In this document: piece after piece, positions 1 through 8,740 of the stretch | Numbering within the stretch: the stretch's first letter is position 1 | How the letters are laid out: each line of letters starts with the position of its first letter | Assembly: GCF_004758605.1 (NCBI RefSeq) | Contig: NZ_CP038512.1 | Span: 2,412,001-2,476,000 of the forward strand | DNA: 64,000 bases | Source: Deinococcus metallilatus | Lineage (GTDB): Bacteria > Deinococcota > Deinococci > Deinococcales > Deinococcaceae | Direction of reading: 5' to 3' | Translations under genes and position numbers: made by a program | The notes under the pieces: model-generated | What the model was told of the DNA's origin: nothing | The model's input: only the letters and a program-made list of their open reading frames with translations | Databases searched by the model: none

Positions 1-2
1 CC

Positions 3-638
3 CTGATGCTCACCACCCTCGCGCTCGCGACCGGTGTGGCGGACGCCGCGCGCCGCAGCGGTGGGGGCTTCGGTGGCAGCCGCAGTTCCGGGGGGTACAG
101 CGCGCCCCGGTATACGCCCCGCACGACCACGCCCCGGTACATTCCCCCCAGCAACACCTACACCGCGCCGCGCACCCCCTCCCCCTCCACCCGCACGCCC
201 AGCACCACGCAGCGCAGCACCGCCAGCAGCGGGGCGAGCGCCGCGAACCGGGCCGCCGCCGCACGGGTGACGCCCTCGCAACTGAACAGTTGGAAGAACG
301 TGAATCTCCCGGCGGGGGTCCCGCGCAGCGCCATCACCTACAGCGCGACCAAAAGCGCCCAGTATCCCTACCAGCTCTCGCCCGGGCGCTACTTTCCCTA
401 CCCGCAGAGCTACTACCGCAGCCACGGCATCGGCTCCGACATCCTCAAATACGCGCTCATTTTTACGGCGGTGAGCAGCATCGCCAATGCGGTGAACGGC
501 CCGAACGTGATCGTGAATGGCGGGATGCCGGGAACCGTGGTGACGCAGCCGCAGGGACCGAACCTGTGGACCTATGCGGGCGTGGGCTTTCTGGCCGCTG
601 CGGCCGGGTGGTTCCTGCTGGGCCGCCGTCGGCGCTAG
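3..638 (+). CDS. Secreted/membrane-anchored low-complexity protein, 5'-partial
   Basis: The reading frame is open to the left edge, so the true start probably lies outside the window. The visible N-terminus (LTTLALATGVADA) looks like the end of a signal peptide with an Ala-rich cleavage site. Residues about 15-90 are rich in Ser, Thr, Pro, Gly and Arg and probably disordered. A hydrophobic stretch lies near residues 145-162, and a C-terminal membrane helix ends in GRRRR, a tail that fits membrane anchoring with the basic end in the cytoplasm. I recognise no family. Nothing in the flank ties it to the Mrp operon 160 bp downstream. Confidence 0.65.
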   Translation: MMLTTLALATGVADAARRSGGGFGGSRSSGGYSAPRYTPRTTTPRYIPPSNTYTAPRTPSPSTRTPSTTQRSTASSGASAANRAAAARVTPSQLNSWKNVNLPAGVPRSAITYSATKSAQYPYQLSPGRYFPYPQSYYRSHGIGSDILKYALIFTAVSSIANAVNGPNVIVNGGMPGTVVTQPQGPNLWTYAGVGFLAAAAGWFLLGRRRR

Positions 639-797
639 ATCCCTGCCCTCTCCGCCCGCTACCCGCGGAGGTCTGTCGGCCGCCTGATCTCCAGCAGGAC
701 CGGAGTGTGACCGCGCACACCTCACATTCTCCAGAACGTCCGGGCGTGGTGTTATTGGGGGGATGACGAGACGCCTGACCCTGCGAGTCGGTGGGCC

Positions 798-3158
798 ATG
801 ACGCTCGCCGTGTTCCTGCCCTTCCTGCTCTCGGCGCTGGCCGCCTGGCTGGGGCCGCGCCTGGGCCGCCGCACTGGATACGCAGCGGCGCTGGCCTTTG
901 TGCCCGCGCTGCTGCTGGCCTTTCCCCTCGCGGGGATGCCGGGGGCCGCGCCTGCCCTGGAAGTCACCCGCTGGGTGCCGGACCTGGGGCTGAACCTGGC
1001 CTTCCGGGGCGACGGGTTCTCGCTGCTGTTCGCCGTGCTGATCGGCGTCATCGGAACGCTGGCGAGCCTGTATTCGGTGGCGTACCTGTCGGACCGGGAA
1101 AGGTTCGGGCGCTTCTATGCCTACCTGCTGCTCTTCGGCGGCTCGATGCTGGGGCTGGTCCTGAGTGACAACCTGCCAGCGCTGTTCGGCTTCTGGGAGA
1201 TGACCAGCGTGACGAGCTTCCTGCTGATCGGGCTGTGGCACACCCGCGCGGCGGCCCGCGACGGCGCGGTGAAGGCCTTTCTGGTGAGCGCGCTGGGGGG
1301 CCTGGGCCTGCTGGCGGCGGTGTCGCTGATCGGCATCGCGGGGGGGAGCACTTCCCTCTCGGGGCTGGACGTGGCGGCGCTGCGGGCCTCGCCCCTGTTC
1401 ACACCCGCGCTGCTGCTGACGCTGCTGGCGGCCTTCACCAAGAGCGCGCAGCTTCCCTTCCACCTCTGGCTGCCGACGGCGATGGAAGCCCCCACGCCCG
1501 TCTCGGCCTTCCTGCACTCGGCCACGATGGTCAAGGCGGGCGTGGTGCTGGTCGCCAAATTCGGTCTGCTGTTCGGCACCTCGCCGCTGTGGTCCGGCAT
1601 CATCGTGCCGCTGGGTCTGGCGACACTGGTCTGGGGTGCCTGGCTGGCACTGCGGCAGACCGACCTCAAGGCGCTGCTGGCGTATTCCACCGTCTCGCAA
1701 CTGGGCCTCCTGATGAGCCTGTACGGTCTGGCCCAGGCGGAGGGCAACTTCGCCGGGACCGCGCACCTGCTGAACCATGCGGCCTTCAAGGCGGCGCTGT
1801 TCTTCGTGGTGGGCATCATCGACCATGAGACGGGCACGCGGGAGGTTCCTTTGCTGGGCGGCCTCCGAAAGGCGCTGCCAGTGACGTTCGTGGTCGCCCT
1901 CCTCGCCGCCTTCAGCATGGCGGGACTACCGCCATTGGGGGGCTTCATCAGCAAGGAGCTGTTCTACGAGACGATGCTGCATCAGGGACCGCTGTTCATC
2001 GTGGTCGCGGTGGTCGGGAGTGCGCTGACCTTCGCGTACACCTTCCGGCTGCTGCGGGTGTTCGTGGGGACGCCGCGTGTCCCGGAAGGCGCGCGCCCGC
2101 ACGAGGCCCCGCCCGGCCTGACGCTGCCCGCCGCGCTGCTGGCCGGGATCGCGCTGCTCTTTGGCGTGTGGCCTGCCAGTGCGGAGGCACTGACGCGGAC
2201 GGCGCAGGCGGCGCTGAATTTCGCGGGCTACCGGGAGCATCTGGCGCTGTGGCACGGCGTCACGCCCGCGCTGCTCGCCACGGGGCTGACCTGGGCGCTG
2301 GGGGCACTGCTGGTGTGGCAGGCGGGACGGGTGGCCGCCCTGCAACGCCGCCTCACGCCGCGCACAAACGCGAACACGGTGTATTACGCCCTGCTGGAGA
2401 ACGTCAACGTTTTCGCCACCTGGCTGATCTCGCGCACGCAGGGGCTGGCGCTGCCGGACCAGCTCCGCGTCATGCTGGTCGCCGCCGCCGTGATCGCGGG
2501 CTACGCCGTGCTGCGCGCGCCGCAGGTGTTTCACCCCTTCGGGCACCTGCCGCTGGGCGTGCTGCCCATCGCGGCGCTGCTGGTGGCGGGGGCGGTCGGC
2601 GTGCTGCTGGCGCGCAACCGGCTGACGGCGGTCGTGGTGACGGGCCTGACCGGGTTCGGGAGTGCCGCCGCCTTCCTGGCCCTGCGCGCGCCCGACCTCG
2701 CGCTCACGCAACTGCTGGTGGAGGCGGTGACGGTGATCCTGTTTCTGCTCGCCTTCCGCTACCTGCCCGGCGGGCGGGACCTGGGGCGCTCGCGCTGGCG
2801 GCTGCGGCTGGACGTGCTGCTGGCCGGGCTGGCGGGCATCGGGGCCACGCTGCTGGTGCTGTCCAGCGTGCGCTTTCTGGCGCCCCCCATCTCGCCCTAC
2901 TACCTGGCGAACAGTTACAGCGGAGGCGGCGGCAAGAACGTGGTGAACGTGCTGCTGGTGGACTTCCGCGGCTTCGACACGCTGGGCGAGATCACGGTGG
3001 TCGGCATGGTCGCGCTGGCGGTGCTGGCCCTGGTCCGCCTGGGCAAACGGGGACGCACCGTGACCGCGCCGGAAGCCCTCCCCCCGGAAGGTCCGCCGCC
3101 CGAGGACCTGACGCCCACGGTCCAGCACCCCACAGCCTCGCACAAGGAGCCCGTATGA
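798..3158 (+). CDS. mrpA: Mrp Na+/H+ antiporter subunit A (MrpA/MnhA)
   Basis: Large polytopic subunit of the multisubunit cation/proton antiporter, 786 aa, related to respiratory complex I subunit NuoL. The proton-channel signature AMEAPTPVSAFLHSATMV lies near residue 227 and includes the conserved Glu. The rest is a long series of hydrophobic helices, with a C-terminal MrpA-specific extension (ALRAPDLALTQLLVEAVTVI) and a Pro-rich hydrophilic tail. The length is normal for the family. It is the first gene of a seven-subunit operon in the order A-B-C-D-E-F-G, and its TGA overlaps the mrpB ATG (ATGA). The complex exports Na+ in exchange for H+ at the cytoplasmic membrane. Confidence 0.93.
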   Translation: MTLAVFLPFLLSALAAWLGPRLGRRTGYAAALAFVPALLLAFPLAGMPGAAPALEVTRWVPDLGLNLAFRGDGFSLLFAVLIGVIGTLASLYSVAYLSDRERFGRFYAYLLLFGGSMLGLVLSDNLPALFGFWEMTSVTSFLLIGLWHTRAAARDGAVKAFLVSALGGLGLLAAVSLIGIAGGSTSLSGLDVAALRASPLFTPALLLTLLAAFTKSAQLPFHLWLPTAMEAPTPVSAFLHSATMVKAGVVLVAKFGLLFGTSPLWSGIIVPLGLATLVWGAWLALRQTDLKALLAYSTVSQLGLLMSLYGLAQAEGNFAGTAHLLNHAAFKAALFFVVGIIDHETGTREVPLLGGLRKALPVTFVVALLAAFSMAGLPPLGGFISKELFYETMLHQGPLFIVVAVVGSALTFAYTFRLLRVFVGTPRVPEGARPHEAPPGLTLPAALLAGIALLFGVWPASAEALTRTAQAALNFAGYREHLALWHGVTPALLATGLTWALGALLVWQAGRVAALQRRLTPRTNANTVYYALLENVNVFATWLISRTQGLALPDQLRVMLVAAAVIAGYAVLRAPQVFHPFGHLPLGVLPIAALLVAGAVGVLLARNRLTAVVVTGLTGFGSAAAFLALRAPDLALTQLLVEAVTVILFLLAFRYLPGGRDLGRSRWRLRLDVLLAGLAGIGATLLVLSSVRFLAPPISPYYLANSYSGGGGKNVVNVLLVDFRGFDTLGEITVVGMVALAVLALVRLGKRGRTVTAPEALPPEGPPPEDLTPTVQHPTASHKEPV

Positions 3159-3655
3159 GTCCCAGACACAAGAAACCGGCTCCGGTTCCGACGACCGGCA
3201 GCAGCCCAACGACCGCGCTGCTCGCCAACGACCCGATTCTCCGCACCGTGAGCCGCGCGGTCTTCGCGCTGGTGCTGCTGTTCGCCTTCCTGCTGCTGTG
3301 GCGCGGGCACAATGCCCCCGGCGGCGGCTTTATCGCGGGGCTGATGACGGTCTGCGCGCTGATCCTGCACCGCATCGCCACCGGCACCAGCGCGCTGCGG
3401 GTGGACCCCATCCGGCTGGTGCCGTGGGGCCTGGCCCTGGCCTTCGTCACCGGTCTGGTGCCGTACCTGCTGGGCAAACCTTTTCTCAAGAGCGCCTTCG
3501 GGTACATCACCACGCCCCTGACCGGCGAGTTCGAGTGGGCCAGCGCCCTGCTGTTCGACTTCGGCGTGTATCTGGCCGTGGTCGGTGCCAGCCTCGCCAT
3601 CGCCTACGCGCTGATCGACGTGGACCCGCAGGAGCGGGTGGAGGGGGATCAGTGA
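3155..3655 (+). CDS. mrpB: Mrp antiporter subunit B (MrpB/MnhB)
   Basis: 166-aa membrane subunit of the Mrp Na+/H+ antiporter. The start is the ATG that overlaps the mrpA stop, so translation is probably coupled. A hydrophilic N-terminal 25 residues precede about four membrane segments. The family-typical motif GHNAPGGGFIAGL is present at residues 51-63, and LLFDFGVYLAVVG near the C-terminus is also characteristic. About 430 bp of repeat-rich DNA separate it from mrpC, which is unusual because these subunits are normally directly adjacent. Confidence 0.9.
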   Translation: MSPRHKKPAPVPTTGSSPTTALLANDPILRTVSRAVFALVLLFAFLLLWRGHNAPGGGFIAGLMTVCALILHRIATGTSALRVDPIRLVPWGLALAFVTGLVPYLLGKPFLKSAFGYITTPLTGEFEWASALLFDFGVYLAVVGASLAIAYALIDVDPQERVEGDQ

Positions 3656-4085
3656 GAGGGGGCAGCTTTCAGCTTTCAGCCGTCAGCCTTCAGCGGGGGC
3701 ATGGGGCAAACGTTGCGCTGCGGGACTGGGGGATCTGGGCCGAACGTGGCTCTGGGATGCCAGGCCCGTTCACCCCCTCTCCTGCGGAGCTTTACAAGTC
3801 CCAGCCTCTCCCCTCAAGACGCTTGATGTGCATTACAGGGCTGGCGGATAGGACAAGCAGGAGCGTTTTTCTCGTCTGGCACGAGGGCGAGCTACGCCCG
3901 CCACCCCTCTCCCGCAAGGGGAGAGGGAGCAAAAAGCCCATCCAAGGCAGCAACTTTCTATTGCACATCAGGCGTTCAAGGGGGAGGAGCAAGAAGCTTT
4001 CTCACACCCACACGCCCGCACCTTCTAACTCGCATCAGCCTCAAGCCTTCTGCCTGCCGCTCTCTGCCCCGCCGGAGGCCCGCTG
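3656..4085. repeat. Repeat-rich 430-bp spacer inside the mrp operon, MITE-like
   Basis: No gene is visible between mrpB and mrpC. At 3663-3694 there is a run of CAGC-type repeats (cagctttcagc, cagccttcagc) of a family seen elsewhere in the window. Positions 3808-3832 and 3962-3986 form an imperfect 25-bp inverted repeat (about 19 of 25 matching, both containing gatgtgca) about 180 bp apart overall, which resembles the ends of a small non-autonomous element. Between them lies a perfect 9-bp hairpin (3905-3913 with 3919-3927, loop gcaag). No T-run follows it, so it is not an obvious terminator. Confidence 0.55.
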
Positions 4086-4532
4086 ATGGAAGCCCTCTTC
4101 TCCATCCTGATCGGCCTGCTGGTCGCGGCGGGGGTTTTTCTGCTGCTGTCGCGCAAGATTGTGCGGGTGGTGCTGGGCCTGTCCTTTATCGGGTACGCGG
4201 GCAATCTGGCGATTCTGACGGTGGCGGGGCTGCGGCAGGACAATCCGCCGCTGCTGACGCTGCCGGGGCCGTACATGGACCCGCTGCCCCAGGCGCTGAT
4301 CCTGACCGCCATCGTGATCGGCTTCGCGACGACGGCGCTGCTGCTGACGGTCGCGCTGCGGGCCTATCAGGTGTCGGGGCACGACAACGTGGCGGCCTTC
4401 GGGGACAATCTGGCGCGGGACCCTCACACCGGGGAAGGCAGGTCCGCCGACCCGGAACACCAGGGGCCGGACCTGCCCGACCTGATCCACTCGGACCCGG
4501 AGGAACCCGAGCGGCCCGGAGGTCAGCCGTGA
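4086..4532 (+). CDS. mrpC: Mrp antiporter subunit C (MrpC/MnhC)
   Basis: 148-aa small membrane subunit, homologous to NuoK of complex I. Three hydrophobic segments are visible: residues about 3-22, 28-48 and 70-95, the last containing LPQALILTAIVIGFATTAL. A charged, Pro-rich C-terminal tail follows, as is common in MrpC. Its stop overlaps the GTG start of mrpD by 4 bp (GTGA). It follows the 430-bp repeat spacer, so a separate promoter for mrpC-F is possible, but I see no clear one. Confidence 0.9.
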   Translation: MEALFSILIGLLVAAGVFLLLSRKIVRVVLGLSFIGYAGNLAILTVAGLRQDNPPLLTLPGPYMDPLPQALILTAIVIGFATTALLLTVALRAYQVSGHDNVAAFGDNLARDPHTGEGRSADPEHQGPDLPDLIHSDPEEPERPGGQP

Positions 4533-6067
4533 GTGGCCTCTCCTGGTTGCCGCTCGCCCCGTTCGTGACCTCGCTGGGCTTCGGGCTGCTGCTGCTGTGG
4601 CCTGCGGGGCGAAAGGTAAGGGTGGCGCTGTCCTTTGTGGGGACGCTCGCCACGCTGGCCTTTGCCGCCGGGCTGCTGCTGGCGACGGCCGACGGGACCG
4701 TGCTGGTGAGTGAGCTGGGGGGCTGGCGCGCGCCCTTCGGCATCGTGATGACTGCCGACCGCCTGGCCGCCTGGATGAGTCTGCTGGCGGCGTTGAGCGC
4801 GCTGCTGGCCGTCTGGCAGGCCGCCGCCGATCCCGACCCCGTGCGCGAGAAGTATCACCTGTTCGCGCTGATGCAGTTCCTGTTCGCGGGCGTGCAACTG
4901 TCGTTTTTGACCGGGGACCTCTTCAATCTGTTCGTGGCCTTCGAGGTGATGCTGGTCGCCAGCTACGCGCTGACCGTGCTGGGGTCCACCCGCGAGCAAC
5001 TGCGCGAGGGCTTCCGCTACATCGTGATGAATCTGGCAGCGTCGTCGCTGCTGGTCGTGTCCTGCGGGCTGGCCTACGGGGTGCTGGGCACGCTGAACTT
5101 CGCGCACCTCGCGCAGCGGGCGGCCACCCTCGGGCCAAATGCCACCGTGACCAGTGTGGCCGTGCTGCTGCTGATCGTGTTCGCGGCCAAGGGCGCGCTG
5201 TTTCCGCTGGGCTTCTGGCTGCCGGGCACCTACCCGGCGCTGCCGCCCGCCGTGGGCACCTTCTTCGCGGCGGTGCTGACGAAGGTCGGCGTCTACGCCC
5301 TGATCCGCGTCTTCACCACCGTCTTCACGCAGGAACCGGAGCTGCCGCATTCGCTGCTGCTGCTACTGGGCAGCGTCACCATGTTGTACGGCGCGTTCGG
5401 GATGGTGTCGCAGCGCGAGTGGCGGCCGATCCTGTCCTTCACGGTGATCGGTAGCGTCGGCTACCTCGCCTTCGGGCTGGGGGTCGGGACGCCGGAGGCC
5501 GTGCGGGCCAGTGTGGCCTATCTGGCCGTGAGCGTCGTGGTGACCACCGCGCTCTTTGCCATTGCCACCGTCGCGGAGCGGGCGACCGGCACGCGGCTGG
5601 TGCGGGCGCGCGGGATGCTGGAGTTCCTGCCGCTGCTGGCCGCCTGCTTCCTGCTGTGCGCGCTGACGGTAGCGGGCCTGCCGCCTTCCGGGGGCTACGT
5701 CGCCAAGTACGCGCTGGTGCGGGCGGGGCTCGCGCAGGGGTCGCCCCTCGCATTGCTGGCGGTGGTCAGTGCGCTCGTCGGCAGTCTGGTCACGCTGTAC
5801 GCGATGCTGAACGTGTGGCGCGGCTTTTTCTGGGGCAAGCATCCCACCTGGCTGCCGGTGTACCGCGTCTCCCGGCCCCTGCACGCCGCCGCCTACGCTG
5901 CCTCAGCGCTGGTGGCGGGCCTGACCCTCTTCGCGGGGCCGATCTTCGCGCAGGCGGGGGCGACCGCCGCCGAACTCAGCATCCCACAGCGGTATATCCG
6001 GGGCGTGCTGGGGGACCAGCCGGTGGTGATCCCGCCCGCGCCGACCGGAAAGGAGACGCGGCCGTGA
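4529..6067 (+). CDS. mrpD: Mrp antiporter subunit D (MrpD/MnhD)
   Basis: 512-aa polytopic subunit of the NuoM/NuoN type, one of the two large proton-channel subunits of Mrp. The start is GTG overlapping the mrpC stop. The conserved Glu-containing segment LFNLFVAFEVMLVASYAL (about residues 132-149) and the Lys-containing stretch LPPAVGTFFAAVLTKVG (about 239-255) match the antiporter-like family. The length is normal. The downstream mrpE start overlaps its stop by 4 bp. Confidence 0.93.
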   Translation: MSGLSWLPLAPFVTSLGFGLLLLWPAGRKVRVALSFVGTLATLAFAAGLLLATADGTVLVSELGGWRAPFGIVMTADRLAAWMSLLAALSALLAVWQAAADPDPVREKYHLFALMQFLFAGVQLSFLTGDLFNLFVAFEVMLVASYALTVLGSTREQLREGFRYIVMNLAASSLLVVSCGLAYGVLGTLNFAHLAQRAATLGPNATVTSVAVLLLIVFAAKGALFPLGFWLPGTYPALPPAVGTFFAAVLTKVGVYALIRVFTTVFTQEPELPHSLLLLLGSVTMLYGAFGMVSQREWRPILSFTVIGSVGYLAFGLGVGTPEAVRASVAYLAVSVVVTTALFAIATVAERATGTRLVRARGMLEFLPLLAACFLLCALTVAGLPPSGGYVAKYALVRAGLAQGSPLALLAVVSALVGSLVTLYAMLNVWRGFFWGKHPTWLPVYRVSRPLHAAAYAASALVAGLTLFAGPIFAQAGATAAELSIPQRYIRGVLGDQPVVIPPAPTGKETRP

Positions 6068-6561
6068 ACGGCTTCACGCTCAATCTGCTGCTGGCCGTCG
6101 TGTGGATGCTGTTCGTGGGCGAGGTCAGCCTGCGGGAACTGGTGGTCGGGTTCCTGCTGGGCTTCGGCATCCTGGCGGTGTTTCCCCGCGCGCTGGGCAG
6201 CGGGGGGTATGTGGGTCGCAGCCTCGCCGTGCTGGGCTTTGTCGGCTTCTTCCTGCGGGAACTGACGGTGGCGAACGTCCACATGGCGCTGCTGGCGCTG
6301 CGGCCCCACCCCCGGCTCAATCCCATGATCGTGGCCGTGCCGCTGCGGCTCCAGGGCGACGTCGCCCAGACCCTGCTGGCCGCCGTGATCGCCCTGATGC
6401 CCGGCACGGTGGCGATGGGCTTCAGCGCGGACCGCCGCACCCTGTACGCCCACGCCATCGGCAGCGCCACCCCGCAGGCCGCCCGCGACAGCATCACGCG
6501 GGTGGAAGACCGCCTGCTGCGCGTCACCTCGCCCCAGCCCCTTTCGGAGGAACCGGCATGA
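6064..6561 (+). CDS. mrpE: Mrp antiporter subunit E (MrpE/MnhE)
   Basis: 165-aa subunit with a GTG start overlapping the mrpD TGA. Two N-terminal hydrophobic segments and a third near residues 55-72 lead into a soluble C-terminal half with the family-typical pattern LNPMIVAVPLRLQGDVA followed by ALMPGTVAMGFSADRRTLYAHAI. MrpE is needed for assembly or stability of the antiporter in characterised systems. Its stop overlaps the mrpF ATG (ATGA). Confidence 0.9.
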   Translation: MNGFTLNLLLAVVWMLFVGEVSLRELVVGFLLGFGILAVFPRALGSGGYVGRSLAVLGFVGFFLRELTVANVHMALLALRPHPRLNPMIVAVPLRLQGDVAQTLLAAVIALMPGTVAMGFSADRRTLYAHAIGSATPQAARDSITRVEDRLLRVTSPQPLSEEPA

Positions 6562-6818
6562 TCATCAACCTGGCGCTCGGCATCGTGACCCTCTCGGTCC
6601 TGCTCGTCACCGTCCGCGTGCTGCGCGGCCCCTCCTGGGGGGACCGCATCATGGCCTTCGACTTCCTGAGCGTGAATCTGGTCGTGCTGTTCGCCCTGAT
6701 CGCCGTCAAGACCCGGTTGATCGTGGTGCTGGACGCCGCCCTGGTCCTCAGCCTGCTGGGCTTCCTGTCCACCGTGGCCTTGACGCGCTACCTGCTGCTG
6801 GGGAGGGTGATGAAGTGA
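6558..6818 (+). CDS. mrpF: Mrp antiporter subunit F (MrpF/MnhF)
   Basis: 86-aa subunit with three membrane segments. The motif RVLRGPSWGDRIMAFDFLSV (residues about 21-40) is the MrpF signature, and LDAALVLSLLGFLSTVAL follows. The start overlaps the mrpE stop by 4 bp, so five of the seven genes (A-B and C-D-E-F) are joined by overlaps. Some 54 bp of CAGC-type repeats separate it from mrpG. Confidence 0.9.
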   Translation: MIINLALGIVTLSVLLVTVRVLRGPSWGDRIMAFDFLSVNLVVLFALIAVKTRLIVVLDAALVLSLLGFLSTVALTRYLLLGRVMK

Positions 6819-6820
6819 AG

Positions 6821-6850
6821 CGGTCAGCCGTCAGCGATCAGGCGTCAGCC
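6821..6850. repeat. CAGC-type interspersed repeat between mrpF and mrpG
   Basis: The gap holds ggtcagccgtcagcg followed by a second partial copy, a short form of the interspersed repeat family found in at least six other gaps. The reverse complement of the unit recurs at 7457-7469 (cgctgacggctga), so mrpG and its 3' flank lie between inverted copies. The copies are too short to be called an insertion sequence. Confidence 0.5.
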
Positions 6851-6872
6851 AGCCCTCGCCTGGGGGCCGCCC

Positions 6873-7277
6873 GTGGCTGACTTCTCTCCCCTGCGGGACG
6901 TTCCTATCCTGATCGGGGCGTTTTTCGTCCTGACGGCGGCAATTGGTCTGATGCGCTTTCCCGATCTGTACGCGCGGCTGCACGCGAGCAGCAAGCTGGT
7001 CACGCTCGGCTCGGCGGGCATCTTCCTGGGAGCAGCGCTGGAACTGACGGACGCGGCGGCCTTTACCCGGCTGGCGGCGGTGCTGCTGTTTCACTTCCTG
7101 ACCACGCCGCTGACGGCCCACTTGATCGCCCAGGCCGCCTATCTGCGGGGCCTGCCGCCCCTCCTGGGCGAAGGCGGGAAGCGCGGCCTCGACGAATGGG
7201 GCGCGCTCGGTCAGGCCGGGCAGGTCGCCCACGCCGACCACGAGGCGCAGCGGGCAATGACGGCCGAGGACGGTTAG
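6873..7277 (+). CDS. mrpG: Mrp antiporter subunit G (MrpG/MnhG)
   Basis: 134-aa last subunit of the Mrp operon. The start is GTG (translated as MADFSPLRD). Three hydrophobic segments occur at residues about 10-28, 42-58 and 64-82. The family motif is RFPDLYARLHASSKLVTLGS near residues 29-48, where the second half of MrpG's conserved core lies. The C-terminal 40 residues are hydrophilic. It closes a complete mrpABCDEFG set, so the operon should encode a functional Na+/H+ antiporter. Confidence 0.88.
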   Translation: MADFSPLRDVPILIGAFFVLTAAIGLMRFPDLYARLHASSKLVTLGSAGIFLGAALELTDAAAFTRLAAVLLFHFLTTPLTAHLIAQAAYLRGLPPLLGEGGKRGLDEWGALGQAGQVAHADHEAQRAMTAEDG

Positions 7278-7282
7278 GCCCT

Positions 7283-7307
7283 CCGGCCCGGTGAGGCGGC
7301 GGGCCGG
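7283..7307 (+). terminator. Hairpin after mrpG, no T-run
   Basis: A perfect 8-bp stem (ccggcccg at 7283-7290 with cgggccgg at 7300-7307, 9-nt loop) begins just after the mrpG stop codon. No T tract follows, so its role as a terminator is a guess from position only. Confidence 0.3.
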
Positions 7308-7511
7308 GGAGCCAGAAGGAAGATGAACGGCCCGATAACGCCGATTTACCGCATTCAAGGAGAGGGATTCAAAGCGGCGGGAAAGCCCCTGCCGTCCTTT
7401 CACTCGGCCCGGCGCCCCACCCCCCAGGATGAAGCGGTCGGGGCGTCCCTGGGGTCCGCTGACGGCTGAACCCCCGGTTCCTACCGCCTGACGCCCACCG
7501 GAGGAGACTAT

Positions 7512-8678
7512 ATGAGACAGGCATCGGCTTTCAGTTGGAGCGCCGCCGTCCTGGGGGTCGCGCTGACCCTGGGGACTTCCACGCTCGCCCAGCAGGGCGG
7601 GACGACCAATACGACCCCGCCCGGAACAACGACGGCACCATCAGGGACACCGGGGACGACCACCCCGTCCACCTCCTCCACCCCTTCAACGTCCACCACG
7701 ACGCCTTCCGCCGCGACCTCCCCCAGCATGGTCTGCGGGCTGACGGGCACGACGGGGACGACGAGGACGACGACCCCTGGAGGCATGGGCACCACCAACA
7801 CGGGCGGCAACACTGCCGGGAACATGACCGGGGGCACCCAGAGCGGAACCACCGGTACGGCGGGCACCGGCAACACCAGCACCGGAAATGGCATGGGCGG
7901 AACGTCCGGGGCCGGAACCTCCGGCACGACCGGCACTACGGGCAACACCGGGAGCACCGGCAACATGGGGAGTACCGGCAGCACCTCCACCTCGGGCGCC
8001 GGAACCTCCGGGACGGCCACGGGCGGCACCTCCACCAGTGGGACGTCCACCCAGACCGGCAGCGGCAACACGGGCACTGGAACCGCCACGGGAGGAACGT
8101 CCGGCAGCGGAAGCACAACCAATACGGGCGGCACTACGGGCAACATGGGCAACGCCGGGAATACCGGCAACATGGGGAGCACCAGCGGCACTTCCACTTC
8201 GGGAACGGGCACCTCGGCCCGCCTGAGCAGCACCGACACCTGCTTTATCCAGCAGGCGGCGATGAGTGACATGTTCGAGATTCAGTCGTCGCAGGTGGCG
8301 GAGAGCCGGGCCAGCAGCGCGAACATCAAGAGCTTCGCCAAGCAGATGATTCAGGACCACACCAAGGCCAGCCAGGCCCTGAAGAGCGTCGCCAGCAAGC
8401 TCGGCGCGACGGTGCCCACCACGCTCAGCGGCCCCAAGACCCAGATTCTCACCACGCTGCGGGGGCAGCAGGGCAACACCTTCGACCGCACCTACATTGA
8501 CGCACAGGTGATGGCGCACGAGCAGGCCGTGAATCTCTTCAGAGACTATATCGCCTGGAGCCTGCGTTCGGGCGGCAACGCGAGCCTGCGCGCCCACGCG
8601 ACCCAAACGCTGCCGGTGCTGCGCGAACACCTCCAACGCGCCATGAACCTGCAAAAGGCGATGGCCAAGACCAAGTAA
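7512..8678 (+). CDS. DUF4142 protein with long Thr/Gly-rich region
   Basis: 388 aa. The N-terminal signal peptide reaches about residue 26 (ends TLAQQ). Residues about 27-235 are almost only Thr, Gly, Ser, Asn and Met, built from degenerate units such as GNTGSTGNMGSTG. The C-terminal 145 residues form a helical DUF4142 domain (IQQAAMSDMFEIQSSQVAE, FAKQMIQDHTKASQALK, DAQVMAHEQAVNLFRDY), a ferritin-like fold family of unknown function usually exported. The start is supported by a GGAGGAG ribosome site 8 nt upstream. The low-complexity arm probably acts as a surface spacer; I cannot say what it binds. Confidence 0.85.
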   Translation: MRQASAFSWSAAVLGVALTLGTSTLAQQGGTTNTTPPGTTTAPSGTPGTTTPSTSSTPSTSTTTPSAATSPSMVCGLTGTTGTTRTTTPGGMGTTNTGGNTAGNMTGGTQSGTTGTAGTGNTSTGNGMGGTSGAGTSGTTGTTGNTGSTGNMGSTGSTSTSGAGTSGTATGGTSTSGTSTQTGSGNTGTGTATGGTSGSGSTTNTGGTTGNMGNAGNTGNMGSTSGTSTSGTGTSARLSSTDTCFIQQAAMSDMFEIQSSQVAESRASSANIKSFAKQMIQDHTKASQALKSVASKLGATVPTTLSGPKTQILTTLRGQQGNTFDRTYIDAQVMAHEQAVNLFRDYIAWSLRSGGNASLRAHATQTLPVLREHLQRAMNLQKAMAKTK

Positions 8679-8691
8679 AGCGTTGCAAGGA

Positions 8692-8729
8692 GCAGAGGGC
8701 GGGAGCGTTCCCATGCCCTCTGCCCTTTG
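8692..8729. terminator. Bidirectional-looking terminator between convergent genes
   Basis: A perfect 9-bp stem (gcagagggc at 8692-8700 with gccctctgc at 8715-8723) followed by a weak pyrimidine tract (cctttgccc). It lies between the converging DUF4142 gene and the minus-strand gene ending at 8741, where a shared terminator would be expected. Confidence 0.5.
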
Positions 8730-8740
8730 CCCTCGTTTCC

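Noticed and set aside
3905..3927. Hairpin ccctctccc-gcaag-gggagaggg as an mrpB terminator
   Set aside because: No T-run follows, it is 250 bp past the mrpB stop inside a repeat element, and the mrpC-G genes continue the operon.
7508..8714. Antisense Val/Pro- and Gly/Ala/Arg-rich frames opposite the DUF4142 gene
   Set aside because: They mirror the Thr/Gly repeats of the sense gene. The sense frame has a signal peptide, a good ribosome site and a known domain.
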